From Malachius bipustulatus (Eukaryota > Arthropoda > Insecta > Coleoptera > Melyridae), in the NCBI GenBank assembly GCA_910589415.1, contig OU342633.1, positions 8,904,858 through 8,968,857 on the forward strand: a stretch of DNA of 64,000 nt, given 5' to 3'. Position numbers and translations under genes: made by a program. Shown here one piece after another: positions 53,777 to 64,000 of the stretch (within the stretch, counting starts at the first letter, position 1; every line of letters begins with the position of its first letter). The notes below the pieces were generated by a model. The model made no database searches. It saw nothing but the letters and a program-made list of their open reading frames with translations, and was not told where the DNA came from.

Positions 53777-54129
53777 AAGTATAATTAAAGAAATTAGAAA
53801 AGCATAAAGAAAAAACTTCAGATATCTCTGTGAAGATACAATGATTATTGTTGCGGCCAAACTGCAGGAGTCATGACTGAAACAAGGTGAATTCCCAAAT
53901 ATTCTTTAAGAATCCTATAGAGGTAGCTTCCTAAAGATAGAGCAGAGAGACATCCTCTGCTGTTTAAAACACACTTTGCGGTAAATATTACAACTTCAAA
54001 TGAAGAAAGAGGAAAACCTTTAAGTAGGCCAGGACACAGTGACTGAAAAAGAACTACAGAAATCTGCTCTATAGCCTACAGCAAAGTTAAGTTAGGGAAT
54101 CAACAATCAACATTGACCTTATGATGGAT

Positions 54130-54300
54130 ATAGACCATGACAGTGAGACCTATAATCATATACAGAGCTGCGGTATGGGCATGACGAACAATAAAGAGGA
54201 CGGCGAGGAATTGCGTTGATAAAATTCATAAAGGCTTGCGTCCATATAACAGGGGCATATTATAGCAAATGCATAACAGGGGTTACGAGAATGGGTAAAA
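54130..54300 (+). pseudogene. small non-LTR post-RT fragment
   Basis: MTVRPIIIYRAAVWA, a stop, RTIKRTARNCVDKIHKGLRP, in the manner of 'V.P...YGA.VW....' and following residues of I/R1-type ORF2. Only about 55 codons remain. Confidence 0.55.
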
Positions 54301-55884
54301 ATAATACTAAAGCAAATAAAATTAAAAATACCTACATATACAATTAACGCAGCAACATCATAGTTCCCGTTTTATTAAATATAGTAGCAGAGAAATATCA
54401 AATTATGAGCTAATAATAATCTTCCCAACCCAAATAATTATTTTTATCTACAAGTAATGCATAATATAAGTATTATATCTGTCATTTTTGTAATATATTA
54501 CCCATTATTCCGATTGATGATTCTTAAATAATAAAAAAAATCTCTAACAGCGAAGCTTCCACCTCAAACTCTATACTGCTATCGAAATGAAACATTTACC
54601 ATTGGAATTCATAGTAAGTACTAAAATTGTCAACATTCCATTAAATTCGTCCATTCCATCCACAGAATTTATGAATTGTACCAACATTTATGTTGGAAAA
54701 TAAAGTTATAACTACCTACTTTGTGTTTTTTACTTACTGTTAAGTCTTAGATAAAGTAGAGTATGCTACTCGCAATAATGTATATTATTACTTCGGAATG
54801 TTACTCCGTCTCCGAATACGCGGCTCGGTTCGTAAATATTCCTCGGGAATAAGAAAGCTATCATTATTGACTCGTGGTATATTATAATATACTATTTTAT
54901 ATCGATACTGGATTAAACAGATTTTAGACCCATTATAAAATTTCTAATATACTTGGACGCGTTGTTAACAGTCGATTTCCATTTAATTTAGGTACATGTA
55001 TTTCATTCTCACTTTTTTATCTATAAAGTAAATTTTACCTCTTGAAACAGATACACTTTGTATGCAAAATATAAGAAAAGAACGTAACAAATATTCACGT
55101 TGAGAAGAACTCATCGGAACGGCATTGTTTGCAAAATCGCTTCCGGAAAAATGAAACAGATTGATTCCGAAAAGTGGATTATTTGTGAATAATAGATTCT
55201 AAGTGTCTACAACTTATGTCCCTGAGACAGAAACCGCTACTAACAAAATCACCCTATTTAAATTGGGTTATACATATATTCCAAGCAATTTCCTTTCATT
55301 GTTTTCTTTCCTTTTCAAATGCATTGTTTTCCTCTTAGATAACATGCCATACGTAAGAACCGGACGTAAACATGTCATGCCATTTTTAAGTAAATAACGA
55401 CTCTATTAGACAAATTGGTCGTCGGCATTTTCATTGTCGGAAAGGGCAGTGTTCAAATTTATTGATCACGCGATTTACATATACAACATGAATACAGTTC
55501 TGGAAACTACTTCTAATAGATCGGATACTACATTATCGTATTTGTAAACAACCAAAAGCGATTCCTGAAAAGGACTGATATCAATGAAGGCCCCTACTGA
55601 ACTATTTAATCACTTAAGTGAAAAAAAGAATTTAATTTGTTACTATTTCTTGAAGAACTACAAGTTGACTTTTAACCCCAATAATAATTACATGGAAGCA
55701 TATACAGCGTATTGAAAAACTCGTGTAAAATATTACCAACAGGCTATGCTACTATTAGGGTGTCAGTGTCAGTATGTACGATGAACGTACACATACCTCT
55801 TAGGTATAGGGCCGTGAGCCAATTTACAGGTACCGGCTGCTAAAGTTACGTCAGTTCTTAAAATTTTTAATGCTGATTTTTATG
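54301..55884. other. noncoding, no gene recognised
   Basis: AT-rich. A short frame at 55203-55397 lacks an ATG start and any motif. Nothing else supported. Confidence 0.35.
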
Positions 55885-56335
55885 CAGGGTGTCCGACTTT
55901 AATTGATCATCCTGAGAATAACTTTTGCAGGTGATGCTGAATGAAAAAAGTTTCCAATAAGTTTTACATTTTGTAGGGGGAAGCCGACGCCCGGAGAAAT
56001 TTTGCCCTTGAATGAGCGATTCAAGGTGATTGGAGGTCAACATTGATTTATCAAAGAAAAATCCATACTTTTCGTGTGTGCATTCGATTGCACGTAAAAA
56101 TAATGAATATTTTGCCCGAAACATTTTTTGTTAAGTCACCAACTTGATCAACATATTCAGCCTACAAAAGTGTAATTTTAAAACTTTATGAATTTTTCAC
56201 TGGAGAAGTAGGGAGGTAAGGTTTGGAGAGAAATACCAAGAGACAAATTCCGTTTGTCTACAACTTTTTTTCGAAACTTTTTTCATTTAGGCTGCAAAAG
56301 TTATTCAGGGTGAACAATTAAAATTGGACACCCTG
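55885..56335. mobile_element. foldback element, TA(TG)-CAGGGTGTCC ends
   Basis: CAGGGTGTCCGACTTTAATT at 55885 and AAAATTGGACACCCTG ending at 56335, with inner pairing (AATAACTTTTGCAG / CTGCAAAAGTTATT). TA follows the right end; the left flank TATG is slightly changed. Noncoding. Confidence 0.75.
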
Positions 56336-57023
56336 TATATCTGTACACCAGACGCTTTAAAGCTCGCAAAAAGTTATCCGAACTTTATTTTATATCCTGT
56401 TATACCTACATACATATAGTTAGGGAGATGGTGACAAAAATGCTTTATATCTCCCAAATGGAAGAAAAGCAGGTTTTTGTATAGTTCGAGTCCCCTTCTC
56501 AAAATCCGGCTTGTTAAGTAGGGGGGTCTAGCGCGTTGCGATGAGAGGCTACGGCTTTTTGCCCAGATTATTTACCGGAGCGATTTCAAAAAGTATCTAC
56601 CATATGGAAGAAAATTACTGGGGGGCATCTGGACAATAATTCCTCCAATTGAGGTAAGAACATTTTCTTCCAATTTGCTTCTTGCATTAACCTCCAGTAC
56701 CCGGTGGTCATTAATTTGGTCACCGGGAATATCTCAGAAACTAAGCGTCGTACCTACATCTTGAGGTAAAAAAAAATTCTGAGGAAAGTGACCCTAGAAA
56801 TTAGTTTTAAAATAGTTTTGAGTTTCTAAAATGACCGCTAGGGGGTGTAAGAAACATGACTAAACAAAAAATTTTAATTTTCCCATAATTTCTCAAAGTT
56901 GGGTTATATTCAAAAAATCATGGATGCAATGATTAAATATCTTAATTTTTTAGATTTCAATGACATGACTCTAGATATATGGTTTTCTAATTTTTATATT
57001 TTATTATGAAAAGTTGTCGTTTT
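56336..57023. other. noncoding, no gene recognised
   Basis: No coding motif; G-rich AGTAGGGGGGTCTAGCGCGT and ACTGGGGGGCATCTGG words around 56517 and 56618 stand out in the AT-rich context. Confidence 0.3.
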
Positions 57024-57302
57024 TTAGAAAAAAAAAGAATACATTTTTTTAATTTTTTTTAAATTAATTTTTGGTTTCACTGATTGTTTGAGCTCTTCTT
57101 GGAGGTGTTGGGTCTGACAAATTCGGGATGCACAATTCACCAGCGTTTCTATTACTGCTCGTTTTTGAACTGGATGATGGTTGGAGCTTTTGTATAAATA
57201 TCGGTTTTCCCTGTGCTCCAAGGTGCCCTTTTCATTCCTGTTAATGAGGACATCCAGAAATGTAGTTTTCCGTTCTTTTGCCATTGTGAAAAAGACCATC
57301 AT
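57024..57302 (-). pseudogene. Penelope-like element reverse transcriptase, C-terminal fragment
   Basis: TTFLDVLINRNEKGTLEHRE, YKSSNHHPVQKRAVIETLVN, ASRICQTQHLQEELKQS. The F-L-D-V-L-I, then SNHHP..QK..VI..L..RA..IC block is the characteristic end of the Penelope-type RT just before the GIY-YIG linker. Only about 80 codons remain, ending in Lys-rich decay. A hammerhead motif on the opposite strand lies 78 bp from its 5' side, as when an inverted terminal segment is attached to a truncated copy. Confidence 0.8.
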
Positions 57303-57379
57303 CCTATAAATGGGAGCGCTCTTTCAGCCGTCTAGTCAGTTATTAGTGAACACGAGGAGTGTTCGCTTGCGGACACGAA

Positions 57380-57426
57380 TCCGCTGATGATGTCTATCGC
57401 AGCTATATATAGACGAAACGTTCGGA
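57380..57426 (+). ncRNA. hammerhead ribozyme motif of Penelope type
   Basis: Stem I TCCG (57380-57383) pairs with CGGA (57423-57426). The core CTGATGA is at 57384-57390, stem II GTCTAT (57392-57397) pairs perfectly with ATAGAC (57409-57414), GAA follows, and then the palindromic mini stem III ACGT (57418-57421) with cleavage expected after T57422. One extra T sits between the core and stem II. Penelope-like elements are known to carry such minimal hammerheads with a very short stem III in their terminal repeats. Confidence 0.75.
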
Positions 57427-57559
57427 GAAAATAATCATAATAAAAAAAAGATCACGGCAAAACAGTCCAGAATAAATTATGATTTCAATTTACACAGACG
57501 TCAGAATTGTCAACAATATTTTGAAAGATTTATAGTACTCAAGTGCAAACACTTAATAA

Positions 57560-57850
57560 TACTTAGGACTCAGACTAGACAAAGACCTGAAGATGAAAGC
57601 GCACGTTATGATGATAACAGTAAAAACAGAGAGGAGGGCCATATGTCAATCATGATTTCCTTGCCCAACACACATATGGCCCAAGGGCAGAGCAAAATTT
57701 GAGCCCAGATAGCAGTATCCATAATATTGTTAGCAGCTCCGATCTGGATCAAAATCTTTAAAATCAAGAAATATAAACGTATTCTAGATATACAGAAGGT
57801 AGACTATAAAAATCACAAGAGCCTACCGCTTATTGCTACAAACAGGTGTC
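57560..57850 (+). pseudogene. R1/I-type non-LTR post-RT fragment
   Basis: YLGLRLDKDLKMKAHVMMIT, VKTERRAICQSCF, then stops, with LLQTG at the end: the 'YLGV.LD..L.F..H' region that follows the RT palm in R1/TRAS/I elements. Heavily decayed. Confidence 0.6.
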
Positions 57851-58149
57851 CGGTAAGTGTAATCTTCTAATTTCTCGGGAGCATATAGGGGAGGTCAAAA
57901 TAAACTTGTCTGTCATAAAAAAATTCTTGAAGTGTCCCTAAACGGAGACACAGGTTCCCAAAAGAGTACTCAGTGATATACTTTTTGGACTCTAACTATG
58001 GAGTCTGTATAATTCGATGAAATTTTAATATTTTAAAGAGGCCATAAAAACAACAGAGTAGATGTTTGACGTCGTCAGGGAAATAAGAAACGGACTCAAT
58101 ACCACACTCGTTAGGTTAAAAGCTTTTACAGGTGTCATTTTACAGAGAT

Positions 58150-58270
58150 AAAAGCGGGAAAAAAAACATAGAAAAAAAAAAAGAAAAGAAAAAATAGGTA
58201 AAAGAAAAAAAAAGGAAAGAAACAAAAAGTGAGGAAAAAATAAAAAGGAAAAAATGGAAAAAGGGACAAA
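58150..58270 (+). repeat. purine-rich low-complexity tract
   Basis: About 120 bp almost free of C and T, GGGAAAAAAAACATAGAAAA and GGAAAGAAACAAAAAGTGAG. Simple sequence. Confidence 0.85.
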
Positions 58271-59557
58271 ATCACCCATTGCATATTATATCTTATAGCA
58301 CTTCATCAAACTTTGTAATTATCCTTTGTAAGTGAGCCTAACCCCACCAAACCTTTAAAAAATTCGTCAGGTCAGGTCAGGTTTTGTGTCTGACCTGCCA
58401 AAAGTCTGTGGCTGATGGAGCGATTGTTTCAATGCCAAAAGTACCACATATTAAGTAAAGTAAAGTACATACTCTTAATTTATTTCGATAAAACTAGCGG
58501 TTTTCGAGATAAGTCGACTTTTATGCGAATTTTGACCAAATTCGCAATCCGTCAATATACATATTATAGTATAGTAATACATTAGGTGGGTATTGAAAAC
58601 AGCCCGATTTTTAGTGAAATAAAAATAATTAAAAATAAATAAACAGCACTGTGGGTACGGCTTGTGCCATAGGATACACCCCAGGCAACGGAAAACTGAG
58701 TTCAGTTCCCCAACGTGTGCATAGAAGTAGGTACAGACCTACTGGCCATTGTTAGACAACAGATGAATGACATGTTGTAAAAAAACTTGCCATTTTTTGA
58801 TGTGCTGTGAGTAGAGGTGAAAATAATTGTAGACAAGTGTTTTGTCTTGTTTGGGCATCAGTACAATGTATCTATCAACATACAGCACAGTTTTGATCAC
58901 GGTATCCCCTGAGTGGGTGGATCAATCTAGTGAAACCCAGTTTACTCTTTTTTGTATGCCATTAATTAGGCTTTTGAGTTACGTTTAGGCACATGAAATC
59001 TATTTTTTTGGAAGTACATAGCTCCTTGAACGCAAAGTCAGATAAAATATAATTATTACTGGCATCATTAAAAATTTTCAAAATATTGTGGATAACTCTG
59101 TTATTATTTTAAATGTCATATTGTCATACTATGATTTTGCATTGGTGCATATTGTCAAACTAATAAAGTAAATTTTGGGGACAATATTTCAACTGTAACT
59201 TAAAACCAAAATCACAGACAGAGTGCAAAAACATAGACTGATTATTGATTGAAAAATCCACTTTTATGACTTGCTGACGCCAACGTTGCCAGTTATAGAT
59301 TTTCTCTTACTATTTATTTTTGAGCTTCTCAATGAATTATTCTCACTGTTATGTTTTGTAAATGCATGGTCAACCACTTTAAGACATAGCTCCGATAACA
59401 TTTGACTCAAAATGTCGTTTTATTTTTATTTAAATTTCATGATAATTTCCATTTGAATGTTAGAGAAGATCTGCTGGAGAAAATCTTTTTCAATGCTGAG
59501 TAACTGAGCTTCTGTTTCATTGAGTAAGTTCATATTTTCCAGTTTTTCAATACCCTG
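58271..59557. other. noncoding, no gene recognised
   Basis: Contains a TCAGGTCAGGTCAGG tandem near 58367. No coding exon or repeat family identified. Confidence 0.3.
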
Positions 59558-60413
59558 TACCGAGTGGTCCATCACTTATGCTCCATCCCCGAAATAGAGG
59601 TTAATTTTAAAGATAAAAAATTGAAACTTTGAGGATTTGTGTAATTAATATAGGACCACATAATGGCATAATCAGATTTATTATTATTTTTTTTTTAGTT
59701 GAGCCATCAGCGATAAAAAACTGTAATTTGGTGTTAATGTGACCAAAATAAATTCGATTTTTCTTTAATACATCGATAGAAATCAATTAAGAAAATCAAA
59801 ATCGCTTAAAAGAAATATCAAAAAACTAATTACAAGCCTTTAATTAAATAAAATACTTAAAATATAGAAATGGCAGCTAGAATGATTGATTTATGGAAGC
59901 AATAAAACTATCAGGATCTTGAAGGGCTGGTATAGCACAAATGTTAAGTAAACATATCCTAAGTAAACATTCATAAAAGAAGCCCCATTCGAGTTCAATG
60001 GCACATTCTTCTGACTGCTTTGAAGATTATTTATGGTAGGTACCACCTACCCTCATTAGATTTGTCCGTTTTATTGCTCTACCATATATCAATCATTTTA
60101 TTTGTCATTTCCATATTTTAAGTATTTTATTTAATTAAAGGCTTGTAATTAGGTTTTTGATATTTATTTTCATCGATTTTGAGTTTATTATTCGATTTCT
60201 ATCGGTATATTAAAGAAAAATCGAATTTATTTTGGTCACATTAACACCAAATTACAGTTTTTTATCGCTGATGGCGCAACTAAAAAAAAATAAAATCTGA
60301 TTATGCCATTATGTGGTCATATATTAATTACACAAATCCTCAAAGTTTCAATTTTTTATCTTTAAAATTAACCTCTATTTCGGGGGTCGACATAAGTGAT
60401 GGACCACCCGGTA
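59558..60413. mobile_element. foldback element, TACCGAGTGGTCC / GGACCACCCGGTA ends
   Basis: Arms of about 345 bp: TACCGAGTGGTCCATCACTT ... on the left and AAGTGATGGACCACCCGGTA on the right, pairing inward as far as TTTAATTAAATAAAATACTT / AAGTATTTTATTTAATTAAA. The centre is about 150 bp. The terminal TACCGGGTGG motif is shared with the element at 49815-50502. Confidence 0.88.
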
Positions 60414-62090
60414 TAATTATACCTAATGTGAAGACGGAAAATTACATTTCATTCACTTGCAATAAAATTTGTATTTTTGTGAAACCTACTTTTCATGGAA
60501 CATCAAAAGTTAAAAAAATATCGAAAATTTAGAATTAGATGACTGCGATATATTAATAAAATGGTGAAGTAATTTTCCAGGTTTTGTTTATCTGGTGCAC
60601 AGCCCGGATATTCAAATTCATTCCAGGCGTTAAAATACTTAAAATACAATAATATTATTTCCTGGCACTAAACTAAATGAAAACATTTCAACTTGGGGTG
60701 ACAGTTAGTGGGCGAAAATAGAATTGATCTTATAGTCTATAAATGAAAGATAAATAAAAGAGAACAAACACCACTTAGCTGAACTACGAGAGGTAATAAT
60801 CGGACACGGTAAATTATTGTCATCGTTTACCTAGAAGTTCTCAAGTGGTTATTTGATTTATAATGATTAAAGTTAATTACTATATGAAATTATGGCTATT
60901 GATCCACCCATATTTAAATAGGTTTATGTACATACAGCATAGCAGCGGTAGTACAAAGGACAATAATTGACTTTGTTTAGCAAAATAATATTGAAGCGAA
61001 ATTTTTCTATTTAGGCGTATTATTCCATGACTCAATCTGTCAATTCTTCTCTTTGGAAACTTCCTAAAGTTATCCATGTCTCCAGAAGGGAGATTTGATT
61101 AACAAGTTAAATGCAGATATTAAGTAAATTATCTGTAAGGCGTTTGAGGAAGCTGTATCTGTACCCTAATGCCAGATTTCTTCATATTATTATTGTAATA
61201 AAACACTGACGAATTCTCGATACAAACTGAATAGATTCACTAATAAGAGTAATAGGAACTGAAGTTAAATATAAACAATAAATCTGAGATGATGGAAATC
61301 AGCTGCTGTTCTGTTGATTCTTCTTCCATTCCAGTGAAATCTGGAATGCGATTATTTGGAACAATCTGAGATGTTTTTAGCGACGCACCGGTTTGAAACC
61401 CGCTGCGTAAAGTTTTAAAACGGAACGTTTCAGTGTCCAAACAGTGACGTCATCTATACACCGGGTTCAACCCGGTTTGGGTTCTGGTGGAGAATACTCC
61501 ACTCCGAAATTTAGGAAAATTTCTATATAGGAAGGAAGCTTACCTTAAAACAAGTCGATTTAAGCAAAAAAATTTGCGGACCCTTCGTACAATTTTGAAA
61601 AAAACGAATTTTTAACTCGATTTTTTCATTTCATCAACAGTTTTCTCGCTCCATTATTTACAGTTTTGTGCGTGCTAAAAGTGCTTTCATTTATCTAGTA
61701 AGATTAATAAAGGTTTTACGAAAGCATATTTACCAGTTTTATGTTTTAATTCAGTCAAATTACTTAAAACAAGGGATTTTTAAAGACCGGTGTTTTTGAT
61801 TTTGTTCTATTATGTTACTTGAAATTTTATAACCTCACTTTAAACGAAAAATGAAAATTAAACTTCATAAATTCATTAATTCATTCATTCATTCTTCTGT
61901 CCAGCATGTCAATTGTCAAAGACTAAAGAAAGATGTTTCTGCGCTGTTGCCATATTCTTATTTAATTTTACCATATTTTAAAAGATTACCAAACTATCTT
62001 TCGAAAGTTTATTAATATATCTGTCTACTATTTTAAATGTTGGTAACTAGCGGGAATTATTACTTATTTCGCATTTAAAATCATTTAAAG
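60414..62090. other. noncoding, no gene recognised
   Basis: Contains a CCGGGTTCAACCCGG palindrome at about 61461 and A/T-rich filler. No coding motif. Confidence 0.3.
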
Positions 62091-62339
62091 ATGGAAACTA
62101 TTTCTATTTATGAATTAAATGCTATCATACAAACCGACAATGATCGTCTGATTGATTATTTGCAAAATAAATCTTTGATTACAACACAATTCAGATGTAA
62201 AGAGAGGCAATGCAGACGAGTATGTGGAATGGTGAAGAGAGATACAAAATTGTATTATCTCAAGAACCGTTCGAGTGACCTACAAAGTAACTTTTGTTTT
62301 CGGGATTTGAAATTAAGCAGGCCAGATCATCAAGAGTGA
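62091..62339 (+). CDS. hypothetical 82-aa protein, possibly a transposase N-terminal remnant
   Basis: ATG-started frame: METISIYELNAIIQTDNDRL, IDYLQNKSLITTQFRCKERQ, CRRVCGMVKRDTKLYYLK. A short helix followed by 'L...GLI....  C.....C' is reminiscent of the N-terminal part of Merlin (ISXO2-like) or similar DDE transposases, but the first Cys pair is absent and the frame ends early. Treat it as unrecognised; it may be a pseudogene. Confidence 0.3.
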   Translation: METISIYELNAIIQTDNDRLIDYLQNKSLITTQFRCKERQCRRVCGMVKRDTKLYYLKNRSSDLQSNFCFRDLKLSRPDHQE

Positions 62340-62461
62340 AATTTTCTGAAAAATCAAAAACAATGAAGTTTTTCCTCTTTTAAAGTCGATCCGGGGACAT
62401 ACTGTAAATACCTAATATGTGTAATAGAAAATATTCATAAAAATAAATTCAATATAATAAC

Positions 62462-63300
62462 AGGTAATCTCCCTTAAATACATTCCGTTGTCATCAGGCC
62501 CAGTGAGGAGGGATCACGTGAGGATAGGACGGAAAAACGATGTTGTGGTCAAGTCATTTTTATTACTTTTATGCAATCCTGGAATCCACACGCCAACTGT
62601 CTATTGAAAAATAACTGATGCGAAAAGTTCAGGTCTTTTGGTCAGGCCAGGTATAATCTCCCTTTATTACGTTTCGTTGTCATCAGACCAAGTGGGGAGA
62701 GATCGCGTGGAGGTAGGGCGGAGCGACACGATGCGTGCCGCGCTAGCGGCACGCATGTGGGCTGCGTTAGCGGCCCACCATTGGCCGCTAGCGGCCATTT
62801 CTATTACTTTTATGCAATCCTGGAATCCACACGCCAACTGTCTATTGAAAAACAACTTTGATGCGAAAAGTTCAGGTCTTTTGGTCAGGCCAGGTATAAT
62901 CTCCCTTTATTACGTTTCGTTGTCATCAGACCAAGTGGGGAAAGATCGCGTGGAGGCAGGGCGGAGCGACACGATGCGTGCCGCGCTAGCGGCACGCATG
63001 TGGGCTGCGTTAGCGGCCCACCAATGGCCGCTAGCGGCCATTTTTATTACTTTTATGCAATCCTGGAATCCACACGCCAACTGTCTATTGAAAAATAACT
63101 GATGCGAAAAGTTCAGGTCTTTTGGTCAGGCCAGGTATAATCTCCCTTTATTACGTTTCGTTGTCATCAGACCAAGTGGGGAGAGATCGAGTGGAGGCAG
63201 AGCGGAGCGACACGATGCGTGCCGTGCTAGCGGCACGCATGTGGGCTGCGTTAGCGGCCCACCAATGGCCGGTTTTTTAAAACCATTTTTATGGTTTTTA
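62462..63300 (+). repeat. ~242-bp satellite (four units) with GC-rich palindromes
   Basis: Units start near GTATAATCTCCC at 62651, 62894 and 63135 (periods 243 and 241). A first unit at about 62464 lacks ~56 bp of the core. The core holds a near-palindrome TGCGTGCCGCGCTAGCGGCA(CGCA) and the perfect palindrome TGGCCGCTAGCGGCCA. The last unit breaks off in the second palindrome. An open frame spanning the units (62638-63102) follows from the lack of stops in the repeat and is not called. Confidence 0.9.
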
Positions 63301-64000
63301 TGCAATCTTGGAATTGGAAAATCTTCATTCACTTACTAAATTGTTGTGTATGAATAGTTTTTTTTCCAAACGCGAAGAAAAAATCGAAACTGCGACTTTT
63401 TAAGCGTCAAAATTGGAAAATAGCGAGCAAAAATCGGACATTTTGGAAGAGTGGTAGCGCCGCCTTTTTTTAAATTTAAGCGACAAAATTTGAATTCCGA
63501 CAAAGCAACTCTCACTACCTCGCGAAAATGATCCCCCTGATCCCCAAGTCCCGGTGCCCGAAAATCGCGAAGATGCCAAAAAATGCCAAGCGGCCCATAA
63601 TGTACCTAGTTGACCACCTCTGGAAATTTCTCCTTATCCTTTTCGCATGCCCCAATTTGTAAGTTGACATTATATTTTGGAATAGACATTTTTAGAGCAA
63701 ATTTCACAAAATAATTTTTCTCACCAATTGAGTTTAGGTACGATATACGAACCGATTTTATTGAATAATGAGAATGGGCAGAAAGTGACCTATGTCAGGT
63801 TATTAGTCATTGTTAGGTTTTTTTTTTCACCTGAACTTTCAAGAAAATGGAAAAATGGACTGAGAAAAGAAAAAGTATTTTAAAAATCGCTATTTGGCGA
63901 CCCCTCGAAACGAAAGTAATCCTTGTCTGGACTTCTTGCGTGACTCATTTGTAGCTTGATGTATTTTTAAATAGAAACTTATAGAACTTTATTCACACAT
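63301..64000. other. noncoding right edge
   Basis: No coding frame, splice-flanked exon or repeat recognised. Confidence 0.35.

Noticed and set aside
58025..58279. 84-codon Phe-rich minus frame
   Set aside because: Translation of the purine-rich low-complexity tract.
62638..63102. 154-codon frame across the right-end satellite
   Set aside because: Non-ATG start region and follows the satellite units; the antisense strand is open too.
1..64000. tRNA, rRNA or snRNA genes
   Set aside because: No A/B-box plus cloverleaf arrangement or rRNA core was recognised by eye; tRNAscan-SE and Infernal would settle this.

Overview
This window looks like a piece of an insect (or other arthropod) nuclear genome. 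It is AT-rich and crowded with transposon relics. It contains two spliced animal-type genes (a secreted alpha-carbonic anhydrase and a CAP/venom-allergen-5-like protein), Penelope-like and I/Jockey/R1-like retroelements, and short TAGGTAGGTACC-type runs common in some insect genomes. The species cannot be named from the sequence; a hemipteran is only a guess.

Left end (139-5308): a compact, GC-richer and undamaged block of virus-type genes of the Polinton/Maverick-adintovirus kind. On the minus strand are a DUF8207-like acidic protein and an FtsK/HerA-type packaging ATPase. Across a short AT-rich divergent spacer, on the plus strand, are a phospholipase-A2-like minor capsid protein, an adenain-like cysteine protease, a penton-like minor capsid protein and a double-jelly-roll major capsid protein. 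Protein-primed polymerase and integrase are not in the window and may lie to the left. The protease reading frame has no usable ATG. It is entered in the -1 frame at an A AAA AAC heptamer directly before the PLA2 stop codon, so a programmed -1 frameshift is a serious possibility.

5.3-11 kb: a small Cys-rich ORF, then an unrecognised gene (6408-7391, minus) with one 126-nt intron. At least four decayed pieces of the same gene family lie on both sides of it, followed by long direct repeats and a decayed zinc-finger/PIN-like gene.

11-64 kb: host chromatin full of nested mobile DNA. The CAP gene has exons at 17371-17534, 21471-21565 and 21625-21664, with a decayed Ty3/gypsy element in its intron. 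The carbonic anhydrase gene runs on the minus strand in five recognised exons from 46055 to 33885; all catalytic residues are present and only the signal-peptide exon is not found. Its introns hold most of the foldback elements and retroelement fragments between 34 and 46 kb. Other structures include a 2.8-kb TIR element with a 50-bp satellite in 150-bp higher-order repeats, an element with 450-bp inverted repeats carrying a zinc-finger exon, two Penelope-like fragments associated with hammerhead-ribozyme-like motifs, about a dozen long-arm foldback elements (several ending TA-CAGGGTG or TA-CCGGGTGG), and a GC-rich palindromic satellite near the right end. No rRNA, tRNA or CRISPR array was recognised.
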